A stretch of 47,915 nt of DNA, taken from contig JAUCBJ010007173.1 of NCBI GenBank assembly GCA_032718475.1, positions 188,001 through 235,915 of the forward strand, in the 5' to 3' direction. The translations under genes were made by a program, and so were the position numbers. The notes under the pieces are model-generated. The model was not told the origin of the DNA. It was given only the letters and a program-made list of their open reading frames with translations, and searched no databases. The DNA is from Nemertoderma westbladi. Its lineage: Eukaryota > Xenacoelomorpha > Nemertodermatida > Nemertodermatidae. This document shows, in pieces, positions 30,106 through 40,589 of the stretch (positions within the stretch are counted from its first letter, which is position 1; every line of letters begins with the position of its first letter).

Positions 30106-30783
30106 ATGGATATTGAATATCTTCAAATGATATTGGTTGCTGTTTCTATAGTAACAGAGAAAGTTATAAAGGTTTCATCTATGGATTGTTTGCACTCAAA
30201 TACCATGGTTACTTTTAGATCAGCTCGCCCAGATATCATGCCCGACACACCATGGTATGAAGAAAAACCAGGAGTCAATACAACGGGTTGTACTTCCTGT
30301 CGAGTGTTCTTCTCTCAATTGCCAGGATTGTACTTTTTAAACCTAGAAGAGGACAAAGCTTTGGCGTACACTAGGGAACAAACCTGCGTAACGGAGGAGG
30401 TCTGTGAGGAGATCTCCAATGAAGACGAATGCAGGGTGAGATGGAAGGAATTTCATCCTCGAGGTGTAGAACCTCATGAGGATGATGGCCACAGAGTCCG
30501 TGTCCAGCTGACACGTCCAAGTTGTCAGACAGTCTGTTGCAACGGGCCAGAAGACTGCAACAAAGTTGAGGACCGAGAGTGGGAACACGACTATCTGTTC
30601 CCCAACGGGACCGTGGATTGGGCCGATCCGAGGTTTGATCCGGTTACAACAACCGAACCGGTTACAACAGTAACCTCAACCACAGCTGAGCCATACACAA
30701 CGACTTCAAGTTGGGCAAATAACCTCAATGGAGCTGTGGCTTCTGTTTTGGTGGCAGTAACAATTCATCTTAACTTTTACTGA
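30106..30783 (+). CDS. GPI-anchored Ly6/uPAR-like protein
   Basis: A 225-residue protein from ATG 30106 (context CATCATGG). Residues about 6-16 are a short hydrophobic stretch (LQMILVAVSIV) that may be a signal peptide. Ten cysteines follow, ending in CCNGPEDCN, the diagnostic end of the three-finger Ly6/uPAR fold. Two N-glycosylation sequons (NTT, NGT) lie on either side. A Thr-rich stalk (TTTEPVTTVTSTTAEPYTTT) leads to a small-residue site and a hydrophobic tail (AVASVLVAVTI), the layout of a GPI-anchor signal. It would sit on the outer cell surface; its ligand is unknown. An in-frame ATG at 30025, inside the LTR, could add 27 residues. Earlier exons, if any, are not visible. Confidence 0.8.
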   Translation: MDIEYLQMILVAVSIVTEKVIKVSSMDCLHSNTMVTFRSARPDIMPDTPWYEEKPGVNTTGCTSCRVFFSQLPGLYFLNLEEDKALAYTREQTCVTEEVCEEISNEDECRVRWKEFHPRGVEPHEDDGHRVRVQLTRPSCQTVCCNGPEDCNKVEDREWEHDYLFPNGTVDWADPRFDPVTTTEPVTTVTSTTAEPYTTTSSWANNLNGAVASVLVAVTIHLNFY

Positions 30784-32929
30784 TTTTCAGTACATTGTGT
30801 GGTGGTGTTATTTACCAGCTACTATTATTTTATATGTACAAACTTTCATGATTATTATGGTATCGTCGCCCTCAAGTGGCAGATTGGAGAACTGCAGACG
30901 GATTGGCCCTCCTCTGATTAACACTACTGATGGAACTGAAATTATTGTTAATAATGAAACTTAAAATTGTAACTAAGAAATCTTTTGGAGAAATCCTCAA
31001 AGTATATTATTCAAATCAACACCTACCTTAAAAAGGAAAAATGATCAATAAAATGTGAATAAGTATTGGTACATCATGTTGGTATACTTTTATAATAGGC
31101 TCATTCGATTTAGTTGAGGTAGGCATATTCAAAACAAGAATTGAATGATTATTTCTTTAGATATTGTGTGAAAAGTTTGTGCTTGCTCAACTTGACCCAA
31201 GATATCAATCTATTGCATCCGCACATAAGTTTTGAGAAATATAATATCAAGAACTATTGACCTTACTATTGATTTTATGGTGTAAATACCCATCATAGCG
31301 GTCGAATGAGACTATTGTTTAGTATGTGAGCTAATTGGAAGCTAACGAATTGGAAACGAAAGTAACGAATTGTTTTTAGTTAAAAAATGAATATATGCAT
31401 ACGGTATCTCAAAATAATGTTGATTTGAACAGAACATTTTTGTGAAATATCTCGAGAGCTTTTCACTCTATTATTGTTTCTATGGTATCAACACCCACTA
31501 AATCGATTATTGTGCATCAGATGAGCCTAGTATCAAGCTCATGCAACCATAAATAGTATCAAACAATGTATTTTGCGTATTTAGTGCCAATTTCTTCTAA
31601 CTGAAAACCTTCAAAATTTGAACTCACTTGGGGTAGCACATGATAAAATTGATTAAAATACAAAATTACAGATTGATATTGTTTCTAATCATAAATGGCA
31701 CTCTTTCCACTTCCATGTATTACAAATTAGCAAGCTTATAATTTTTTTGTTAAAAAATAGTTTTGGTTCACGAAAAATGAGGCGTGGAGTGAAATAGTAA
31801 AATTTCACCCAATAGTTAATTTTTTCATATTTAATTTTCTTTCCAAACAAACTTTTTTCGAGGTTTTGCATCACACAGAATGGAATAAAAGCGGTTCCTT
31901 AAGAACAATAAAATAAAGAGGTTGGTAGTTTTCATCAGGAATTTATCAAATTATATTTCATTGGTGGCGTGCTAAATTTGGTTCTCCCTAATTGGACACG
32001 ACCCTTCAATTTCATGCTTTGAGAGTATTCCCATTCGATTCGTCAGAGACCCAGGAAACGATTTTGAAAATAGTAATATAAACTCATATTACGTTAACTC
32101 ATTTTCAAAATGTTGAGTTCCATGCCTCATTTATGGAACCATAAATGGTATATTAATTATATTAGTCATTTTAAATGGAAATTCGGGGTAGGTCCTTATT
32201 GGAGGAAATATTTATCGCTTTAACGATAAAAACCCTTATCATGATGTCTTCTACGCCGGCTAAAGGGTCACTTAGTCCATTAATTGGGGTCTATCATTTC
32301 CTGGACGTCGATTAGTACTCGGAATGCTTGGCCGGGTATTTGATCCATGTTGTGTTTAAGTTTCTCGAGTTAGACCTAAGGGGAATTATTTATTGGTCAT
32401 AATTAAAATCAAGTAATAATCATAATGACACATTTTATAACTCGTTAAATTAGCGCATCAGTAGTACAGAGAACTCTACCCAGCCAGTAGTAGTGCGAGG
32501 CACTACTGCTGGGATCAAAAAGGGATCTTCATTTTGTATATTTATTATAGATGCAGATTTATTTTATTGGTGATATTTAGGCCAACTTTTTTGGTAGAAG
32601 GTTAAATATAAGTGCTATATGTTAATTATATTATATCTAACATGTTCTATTATATATATAACGGGTTGCTTTAATAATTATTATTACTACTATTTATCTT
32701 ATTACCTGTTACTTCGGATTACACCAATGCAGCTGATGATTGCCAAGTATATATAAAAAATTTATAGAAAAATAATAAGACAAACAGAGGGCCGACTAAC
32801 CGTTTTAGTTAAGCAAAAAATAGTCAAACTCAGATACAAATATGTTAGCGATATAAATTAATAATATAACAAATGGTAAGTACAGTATATAATAAAGAGA
32901 CCAATATCCCGCTGTTTTTAATAATTATT
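30784..32929. other. 3' UTR and AT-rich intergenic DNA
   Basis: After the Ly6-like gene I see no further gene. One hairpin is noted: CCCAGC-CAGTAGTAGTGC against GCACTACTGCTGGG around 32478-32514. GGCCAACTTTTTTGG at 32581 recalls one block of repeat family C. Confidence 0.5.
31047..31052 (+). terminator. Poly(A) signal of the Ly6-like gene
   Basis: AATAAA lies 264 bp after the stop codon and is followed by a TG-rich stretch (AATGTGAATAAG, then TTGGTACATCATGTTGG). It is the first good signal after the gene. Confidence 0.5.
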
Positions 32930-33062
32930 TATTACATGGGAAAAAAGGTAGAACTTTTTTTCATTATTCTCGAGGCATTTTATTTACCGAGCGTTAGCGA
33001 GGTTAATAAATGGTTAAGAGAATATTGAAAAAAAATGTTCTACGTTTTTTTCCCATGTAATA
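32930..33062. mobile_element. MITE-like foldback, family A copy 2
   Basis: The terminal TATTACATGGGAAAAAA and its complement TTTTTTTCCCATGTAATA are perfect, and about 58 bp of each arm pair, leaving a loop around GAGCGTTAGCGAG. The element matches 13873-14000. It has no ORF. No clear target duplication can be distinguished in the AT-rich flanks. Confidence 0.85.
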
Positions 33063-33139
33063 GATTCCTGATGCTGCCTTACTCAATGTTAAAATAATTT
33101 AGTGTTCTCGAATATTTATTACGTAGCTAGAGAGCCGCC

Positions 33140-33294
33140 TTATTCTATTTAATAAATACACAAAATTCTAGAACGTGTTATAATTTTATGAGTTGGTTGG
33201 CAACAGTGGTATGCCTATACAATATCTATATTGCGTAGCTAATCATACATAAACAAATTGTTCCAGAATATTGTGTATTTATTAAATAGAATAA
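33140..33294. mobile_element. Second MITE-like element with 35-bp inverted ends
   Basis: Arms 33140-33174 and 33260-33294 are reverse complements at 33 of 35 positions (TTATTCTATTTAATAAATAC at the outer end). The 85-bp centre has no ORF. A fragment resembling an arm (ACAAAATTCTAGAAC) occurs at about 12854. The family differs from the MITE just to the left. Confidence 0.8.
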
Positions 33295-33773
33295 ATGGCA
33301 TGCAGCGAACGATAATTCTTGCAATCTTTGAACGCCTATATCTCAGCTGTTTCTCAACGAAATTCAAACATTGTTACATATTTGGAATTCTTGCAACACA
33401 AGCTTTCTATTGATATGAAAAAATTACGGCTAATTTGAAGAATGGCAATGATACGGACGGTGCGATTTCGCAAAAGACACTTTTTTAAAACGCTTATAAA
33501 AAAAATTTAAGGACGAAATAGAAATTTCTGACTTCATGGTAACAACCACGGTGAGTTGAACTAGTTGTGTTTCAAATTTCAAGCAATATGATAAAGATTT
33601 GTAGAAAAATTTTGGGGGGGGGGGTGGTCCGTGTCATCATAGAATGACACTATATTACGGGTCATGGTGTACCTCGCTCATTCCTTGGCATACAGTACTT
33701 AACTACAGTATATACAATTAGTTGGAACCAGTCAAATCATATCACTATAATTACATCAATAGGACACGTTCGT
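33295..33773. other. Non-coding stretch
   Basis: There is no gene. It contains a G12 run at about 33612 and T-rich/A-rich segments. Confidence 0.4.
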
Positions 33774-34161
33774 GGGGCCTTCGCGCAGTACGAGGCCCAG
33801 TTATGAGATACAAATTAAAATTGTGCGACTGTATCACAAATTCAGGTTATGAGAGATTAACCCACACCACCAATTAATCAAAGAAAGGAGGACAGTACGT
33901 GTTCACCCCTTTTAATCTGCACCCCCCCCCCCCCCCCCCCTCCCCCCACCCACCAATACATAACCGCGACATCTACCACCCACGGAAGGGTAGCACGAAC
34001 TTATTTCCAAACGCACGTTCAATATGCAAAGCCAGGTGGTTTATAGGAATATAATCAATGCAGTACTCGTCTTCATTATAAGCCTGTTTGCGTTCGACCT
34101 GTTTTGTATTAAAATATATTTATTAAACGCAGGCTGACGCTCTTTATAATAATAATACCTA
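33774..34161. repeat. Outer inverted-repeat arm, left
   Basis: It pairs with 38056-38442. Within it lie a long C-run (about 33920-33940), the GTAGCACGAACTTATTTCCA box and one copy of the unit that is tandemly repeated on the right. Small differences (GGTTATGAGAGA against the right arm) show that the arms are not being kept identical. Confidence 0.85.
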
Positions 34162-34511
34162 AGGATGCCAGCTTCCAGACTTTCAATCTTTACTGCCGCG
34201 CAAACCCCACAGAGGAAGTTTTGGTTTGAGAGATCAAGCCCATCGGCAATTGGTGTTTCAATTTCGGTCCAGGAACTCTGACAATGGGAGCATTCAATCT
34301 TAGCTGTGGTCCATTCCCGTGGTTTCGGCTTCCTTTTCTTCGTCCCAATGACAGATTCTTCTGAAGACATTCGATTCGCTTTCAGTTTATTGTTGGCGTT
34401 TGTGTTTTGAAGTTGTATTCGAGTGGACAGTCGCGCCGGTTTCGAGGTAACCATACCGACCTGTGATAAGCGTTGGTTTTGTTGAGTGCCGGTATTCATC
34501 CGATGTTGCAA
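34041..34511 (-). CDS. PHD-like zinc-finger fragment
   Basis: This is a 156-codon minus frame. Residues about 10-65 are Gln/Asn/Thr-rich, followed by a basic TKKRKPKPRE nuclear-localisation-like patch. Then IECSHCQSSW and, 20 residues on, FLCGVCAA give two CxxC pairs spaced as in the second half of a PHD finger; the His and Cys normally between them are absent. After residue about 117 the frame runs into the inverted-repeat arm, so the true protein or exon probably ends near 34165. It may be the only gene of the foldback element or a host exon. The function is unknown. Confidence 0.35.
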   Translation of the reverse strand: MQHRMNTGTQQNQRLSQVGMVTSKPARLSTRIQLQNTNANNKLKANRMSSEESVIGTKKRKPKPREWTTAKIECSHCQSSWTEIETPIADGLDLSNQNFLCGVCAAVKIESLEAGILRYYYYKERQPAFNKYILIQNRSNANRLIMKTSTALIIFL

Positions 34512-34923
34512 ATACTGATAACACGAATAACGGTATATATTTCAACACTTGTCAATAGTAATATATATAATTTAGATAACTATTTTATATCTGTACTGTT
34601 GAGCAAACTCTACATAAATTCCAACCTGTGTATCGCCGGTAGTGCTGTTGCTGTGCAAGTGCTGAAGTGCTGGTTGCCACCAGTCAGCCGGTACCGGTAG
34701 TAGGGTGGTACCTACGGTGCGCACTACAACGGCAGTACAGCAATACGGTGTACCGTGCCAATCACCAATGACTGAATGATTAGCGGTAACTATCTAAACT
34801 ATTATATTATTATTACCGGTGCCGGTACTGGGCTAATTAGGCCTAAACTACAGTATAATCACCGCAAGGGTTGCCGGGGCCATGTTTAATTAGATTACAT
34901 GATATGGCATGTCTGCAGTGTAT
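34512..34923. other. Non-coding stretch with GTACCGGTA repeats
   Basis: The sequence is rich in TACCGGTAC-type palindromes (34688, 34815, 34924) and in degenerate CAGTA/GGTAC simple sequence. No gene is visible. Confidence 0.4.
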
Positions 34924-35382
34924 GGTACCGGTACCGGCTGACCAGTATTGCAGTATTGACTGATTGCAGGATTCTCGATTCAGGGATTGAGTACAGCCTG
35001 ACAGTACCGGTACACATGGTACATGCAGATTGCAGGATTGGCAGACAGCCCCAATGTATTGCAAAATTTGTCAGAAACCCAGCTGATTTATCCTACAGTA
35101 ATAATAATTTAACGCATTTTAGATTTGGATAAATAAATTTATTATAACTGCAATAACAGTTACACTGATGCTGCACGAAGGCCCCACGCAAATTCTACTT
35201 GGAAAATTTTCAAACTTTTGCCAAACAACATCTGTACCAAGTTTGGATAGATTTCATCAAGGATTGGGAGAGTTATTAACGTTTAAAATAAAATACTGAA
35301 AAAAAACGCGACAGAACGACAGGTTGATTAATGGTACCCCTAAGCTAAGGCTCACTCACTTCGTGGCTCGCCCCACATAGGC
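34924..35382 (+). repeat. Inner inverted-repeat arm, left, containing repeat family B copy 2
   Basis: It pairs with 36013-36690. The part 35133-35381 is a family B copy in the same orientation as 14827-15134: AAATTTATTATAACTGCA, GGCCCCACGCAAATTC, TACCAAGTTTGGAT, GAGTTATTAACGTTTAAAA and TCACTTCGTGGCTCGCCCCA in order. The outer part pairs through CAGCTGATTTATCC and TGATTGCAGGATTC. Confidence 0.8.
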
Positions 35383-36012
35383 ACGGCAGGCACTACTAGT
35401 GTTTAGTGACTAATAAGCCAGCTTGCTTATTATTTATCTCGCAAAATGATTGCCTGGAATATTTAATCATATTATTATTTAGAATCATTAGCTAAATAAT
35501 TTGTTTGAGGTGAGAGGTTTGACATGATATATTAATATTACAGTATCAATACTATCAGCATGATGTAAGTTTTAATAATTTTTAGAAATTGGGTTGCCTC
35601 CACACCTGAATATATATTACTTTTAAAACACAAATTTCCTGTTAATACCTCTGCCTTTCATTAATCCTCTGTACTCTTTTGGGTTGGGGTGGTGCAGATC
35701 ATCTATCTATAATCAGCCTGCTGCATTACAGCTGCACATTGAAATGCTATTTATGCTTTTATTTCACTTCCAGCTTGACGCCCCAGTGGCATATTATATT
35801 CAATGAGTAAAATCAGTCTTAAAATTAAGACAGAAAAATAGCATAAAACGAACCAACTCCTCGTAATGATATAATAATAATTTATATATATAATAATATA
35901 ATATAATAATATAATAATTGACCATTGTAAAGAAATAATAAATATATTTGTTGCCTATGTAAAATAATCACGACTCTCGGAAAAGCCCAAAATTGGCAAA
36001 ATAAAATGTATG
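35383..36012. other. Central spacer of the nested foldback
   Basis: This 630-bp AT-rich spacer shows no gene. A CTTTTGGGTTGGGGTGG stretch lies near 35685 and a TATAATA simple repeat near 35885-35915. Confidence 0.4.
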
Positions 36013-36690
36013 TGGGGCGAGCCACGAAGTGAGTGAGCCTTAGCGTAGTGGTACCATTAATCAACCTGTCGTTCTGTCGTTCTGTCGTTCTTGTTCAATT
36101 TTAAACGTTAATAACTCGGCCAATCTTCGATGAAATCTATCCAAACTTGGTACACATGTTGTTTGGCAAAAGTTTAGAAATTTTCCAAGTTGAATTTCCG
36201 TGTGGCCTTCGAGAAGCTAAGATAATAGCAGTTAATTAGTTAATTAAGTCGTTCTGTCGCTTTTTTTGCAATGTTCAATTTTGAACGTTAATAACTCTAT
36301 CAATCCTCGATGAAATGTAACCAAACTTGGTACACAAATAGTCTGTCAAAAGTTTAGAAATTTTCCAAGTTGAATTTGCGTGGGGCCTTCGTGCAGCACC
36401 AGTGTAACTGTCTTACAGTTATAATAAATTTATTTATTCAAAATTATAACGCTTGACATCAGCAGGTTGCTAGGAGACTAAATCAGCTGGGTTTCTGGCA
36501 AATTACGAAATTACAGTAATGCCATTGTGGCCTGTCTGCCTGTCTGCCTGTACCGGTACTATACTCAATGTCAATCCCTGAATCAGGAATCCTGTAATCA
36601 GACAATACAGCAATACTGCAATACCATACAGACATACTGTATTCGGTGTTTTACGGTACTGGCTGACTGGTACCGCGGTACCGGTTCAGT
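36013..36690 (-). repeat. Inner inverted-repeat arm, right, containing repeat family B copy 3
   Basis: It starts TGGGGCGAGCCACGAAGTGA and carries an internal duplication of the family B middle: the boxes TTCAATTTTAAACGTTAATA, CCAAACTTGGTACACA and AAGTTTAGAAATTTTCCAAG occur at 36095-36205 and again at 36275-36375. The first 460 bp are family B; the rest pairs with the outer half of the left arm. Confidence 0.8.
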
Positions 36691-37529
36691 CATTATAGAT
36701 CACGTATACTTGTACTACAGGACAGGCCTAATTCTGTAGGCCCTTAATTAGCCATGCAGTGCGGACTCCGGACTGTTGGACTGCAGTCCTGAATTAGATT
36801 AGAGGGTCCGTTGGCGCCGTCCGCCGTACCGCCCTACTACCTGACTACTGTCAGACTGTAGAAGTATAACCGGACTGGTAGCAACTGCTGAACTGCCAAC
36901 TACAGAACTACCGGTACGGTACTGAACTACGACAGCACTAGCCTATACCGCATTTCTACGCTCCTGTCAGCGACAAAAGAAAATGAATTTCTTCGTTTAC
37001 GGTTTCTGCTCTTGTTAACGGTTAAATATGTTAATTAAAGACTATGTATTGGTACGACCGACGGCGCCGGCAACTGGTATAATCAGATGTAGATGTACAT
37101 ACAGACATATCAATCTGCCAATACAACAATAGCAATAGGCTTACCCCTACCCCCCAACCATCCATCGACTCGGCAACTGCAACAATGGAAGTTATGCGGA
37201 CTAACCAGCTGACCGGCATTCTAAGTTCAGGTACCCACTACCAGAGTCTACCCAGCTGCCCAGAAAAGTGTTGGAATTGAAATCAAACAACTCACCACCA
37301 AGGCCGCCTCTGTCTGTTGACCTCGACTTTCGGTATCGCTGCCGCTACGGGCAAACTGGACTAACCGTAACCGAGGATGAAATCCGGTTTTTTAATCTCA
37401 CTCTGCCATCAACCAGTGCCCGGCGGTGTTGAAATTGACACGCATTGTGCAAGCAGTAGGCCTATTGCTCCGAGTTTCCGGCTGGTCGGGTGCAACTACT
37501 GCATCTACATTGCCACACTATAACTCGGT

Positions 37530-38220
37530 CTCATGAGGACGAGTGCTGCGTAGACTATATTCCTATAAACCAAAACCATACCTGGCTTCGCCTATTGAAC
37601 GCATTATAAAGATCGTCAGTCTTCGTTTAAGAAATATATTTAAATACAAAACAGGACGAGCACAACGAGGCTTATAATGAAGACGAGTACTGCGTTGACT
37701 ATCTTATTATATAAACCACCTGGCTTCACATATTGAACGCATCCCTTGTTATTATTATTATAAAGATCGTCAGCCTGCGTTTAAGAAATATATTTAAATA
37801 CAAAACAGGACGAGCACAACGAGGCTTATAATGAAGACGAGTACTGCGTTGACTATTATTATTATATAAACCACCTGGCTTCACATATTGAACGCATCCC
37901 TAGTTATTATTATTATAAAGATCGTCAGCCTGCGTTTAAGAAATATATTTAAATACAAAACAGGACGAGCACAACGAGACTTATAATGAAGACGAGTACT
38001 GCGTTGACTATTATTATTATATAAACCTCCTGGCTTCACATATTGAACGCATCCCTAGTTATTATTATTATAAAGATCGTCAGCCTGCGTTTAAGAAATA
38101 TATTTAAATACAAAACAGGACGAACGCAACGAGGCTTATAATGAAGACGAGTACTGCGTTTATTATATTCCTATAAACCACCTGGCTTTGCATATTGAAC
38201 GTGCGATTGGAAATAAGTTC
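37530..38220. repeat. 154-bp tandem repeat, about five copies
   Basis: Unit starts, marked by ACGAGTRCTGCGTTGACT, are at about 37538, 37684, 37838, 37993 and 38148, giving 145, 154, 155 and 155 bp. Each unit holds TTTAAGAAATATATTTAAAT, ACAAAACAGGACGAGCACAA and CTGGCTTCACATATTGAACG. The last unit forms part of the right outer arm. The left arm has one unit only. Confidence 0.9.
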
Positions 38221-38442
38221 GTGCTACCCTTCCGTGGGTGGTAGATGTCGCGGTTATGTATTGGTGGGTGGGGGGGGGGGGGGGGGGGGATTAAAAGGGG
38301 TGAACACGTACTGTCCCCCTTTCTTTATTTGATTGGTGGTGTGGGTAAATTTCTCAAATACTGATTTTGTGATACAGTCGCTCAATTTTAATTTGTATCT
38401 CATAACTGGGCCTCGTGCTGCGCGAAGGCCCCACGAACGTGT
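38056..38442. repeat. Outer inverted-repeat arm, right
   Basis: Reverse complement of 33774-34161. It includes the G-run (38269-38289) opposite the C-run of the left arm. Confidence 0.85.
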
Positions 38443-39046
38443 ATTGTCGATACACATTGAAGATGTATTGTCAGGATCCATCCATCTGCCATAAACATAA
38501 AGAACCCCCATGACTATATCATAGGTATTGCTGTATTTTGTCAGAAACACTCAGCTGATTTATCCTAGTCTCCTATGTATATTTAGGTTTTACTCCGCCA
38601 CACTGTCGGCACAACGTAACGCCGACACTGTGGGCACAACATTAGCCTGTCAACGTCATTTTGCCTGTAAATTTGTTTATAGGCGTATTCTATAAATATA
38701 TTTTGCGAATTCGCACCCTCCGTATCGTGGCCATTATCCGCATTAGTCGTAATTTTTTAATATCATTAGAAAGTTTGTGTTGCAAGGATTCGAAATGTGT
38801 AACAATATGTGAACTTCTTGAGAAACAGCACTGTAGATCAATCACTTAGAAACGCTGACCTGACCATTCTTTACTTCTGCTGGGTCACAAATGTTGAATA
38901 GTCTATATCTATAATATTCTCCTGTGCCACCATATTAAGCAAAATCCCCCATTCCCATTAGTGGATCAGCTTCCCAGCCTGAATCCAGTGACACCCGAGC
39001 CGTGAATGTTATGTCTTACGCCACTGAAGAAAAGAGTGTGATTGAT
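38443..39046. other. Non-coding stretch with a hairpin
   Basis: There is no gene. ACACTGTCGGC and GCCGACACTGT around 38599-38632 form a stem with one mismatch and a ten-base loop. ACTCAGCTGATTTATCC at 38549 recalls the outer part of the inner inverted arms. Confidence 0.5.
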
Positions 39047-39140
39047 TTTTCACGTCTCCATTGGCAACCATACAGAAAATACGCTCCCCCAAGATTCTGA
39101 TTTAGGAATGCAATAATTACTACATAATTATTCCATTTCC
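39047..39140 (-). repeat. Dispersed repeat, copy 2
   Basis: This is the inverted counterpart of 12236-12330; on the minus strand it gives GTAGTAATTATTGC, TCAGAATCTTGGGG and GGAGACGTGAAAAATCAATC. The minus frame 39231-39016 translates it with the same VVII...FLYG...WRREKSIT pattern seen at 12236. Confidence 0.6.
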
Positions 39141-40589
39141 CCTTTCTCACCGCAATATTCAATCGCCATCTACAACCAATATCACGGCCTACAGTATTTC
39201 CATCCAGGCACCTGTCCACCCCTTCATTCACCTACCAACTATAACATTGCTAGCTTCCCTGTAAGCTATTGTCATTCAATAAGGGAGTGCCGTATACAAA
39301 CAACCCTTCCTTCTCATTGGAACCTACCACGCTATGCAAATATCCCTTCTTCCTTAATGCATTAATCCCACCCATTCATTAACAAGGGAATATTTTTACC
39401 AAATAAAACTCTGAATTTTCATTGGTAGTAACCGATTATTGGTCAGTGTAAAACAAACCAATATTAATCATCTTTTACATGTGTTCAATGTAAATCACTA
39501 CATGAGAAAGACAGATTAAGATTAGGTGATAATTATGGGTCAACTTCACATTGACCCTGGGTACCGGCTTTAAAAAGGGCCACATTTGGATGGATAAGTC
39601 TGTCAGTAACCACAGGCCTTAGTAGATGGCAGCCTCGGCATCTAATCTAGGCTCTGCTTCTTGGTATTGGAACTATTTTGCTCCATTACCTCTTTACCTC
39701 GCCTTGTGACGCTGTGGTGTTTGAACGCGTAGATAAGGCCACCACTGTAGAACTGAGCTTTGGGCGACCAGCCCCGGAGCGCTAGCGCACTCTGCCCGCT
39801 GGCTACTCCGTTCGTCCTAGTATCAACTGGGTTTAGTCGTGAGGACAAGGTAGCAGCAATCGTCCCGGGTTTTGACTCTTTCAGATTACGGTAGAGCTTC
39901 TGCACTTTGCCCGTAGACTTAGTAGTGCGACCTCAGTTAATCCTCTAAGTTGTAGGACAAAGAAGCGCGTAACCGTCTCTATCCAATCAGTCCCAACCCT
40001 GTTTGGACTGAGACGGTATTTTAGCAATAAGATACGACTAAAAGATAAAGCACCCCTCACCCGGTTTATCTTTTTCCTCTTCCCAGAGGTTTTTCAATGG
40101 TATTACGTAAGTACACTTTTTTATACCAGAAGGTAGCAATATCTATATCTGTATCTGGTCGAGTCTATATCGAGTCTATGTCGAGTCTATATCTGGTAGC
40201 TATATCTGGAAAGAACAGACATCACTGTGTTTTAGTTTTATTAATTATCTTGAAAGGGTTTAGGAAGTCCGCAAATAATAATTATTTCGAGTTGTTTCAG
40301 TCTTGATACCGAGAAACCAAAACAGTAAGGAAAGAAAAGAAAAAGAACACTTTTTGGAACCTTTAGAGATACACAGCCGTTTTAGGAGCTTATCGTACCA
40401 GAGGCACGAGAAATCCATTACAGTAATAAACTTGCACTGCGTCTACACGCCGCGTGAAAGACTAAAAGTTTATTACCATTACAGTAATAAACTTGATTGC
40501 ACTTCCCGCCAGAAGTGCTTTTCTTTTAATTTCGTAATTTAGTTTCATAAATAATTGCCTGAAATTACTGGGACCGACTGACAGACTGT
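39141..40589. other. Intergenic or intronic stretch
   Basis: If the exon at 40905 belongs to a larger gene, this is probably its intron. A stem ACCGTCTC/GAGACGGT with an inner AGTCC/GGACT pair spans 39971-40016. CCATTACAGTAATAAACTTG occurs at 40415 and 40476, with an inverted partial copy between them. No other gene besides the low-confidence ORF at 39642 is visible. Confidence 0.4.
39642..39905 (-). CDS. Hypothetical minus-strand coding-like ORF
   Basis: The frame is open for about 95 codons, is GC-richer than its flanks and has balanced residues (KLYRNLKES, SALALRGWSPKAQFYSGG). It has no ATG start: the apparent start is GTG and the frame opens at a TGA about 8 codons upstream. An internal exon or an old retroelement piece would both fit. 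I recognise no family. Confidence 0.2.
   Translation of the reverse strand: MQKLYRNLKESKPGTIAATLSSRLNPVDTRTNGVASGQSALALRGWSPKAQFYSGGLIYAFKHHSVTRRGKEVMEQNSSNTKKQSLD

Larger units (their letters stand above)
33774..38442. mobile_element. 4.7-kb nested foldback element
   Basis: Outer arms 33774-34161 and 38056-38442 are inverted copies, including the C-run/G-run, the ACCCACGGAAGGGTAGCACG box and GGGGCCTTCGCGCAGTACGA at the tips. A second, inner inverted pair lies at 34924-35382 and 36013-36690. The right arm carries a five-copy 154-bp array where the left arm has one copy. A 156-codon minus ORF begins between the left arms and runs into the outer one. Foldback transposons have long inverted ends with internal tandem repeats, so this class is the best fit, but no transposase is recognisable. 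Two old insertions in opposite directions are the alternative. Confidence 0.55.

Noticed and set aside
39780-39900. rRNA-like string GTCGTGAGGACAAGGTAGCA
   Set aside because: It resembles the small-subunit rRNA end only over a short stretch, and the flanks do not fit rRNA.
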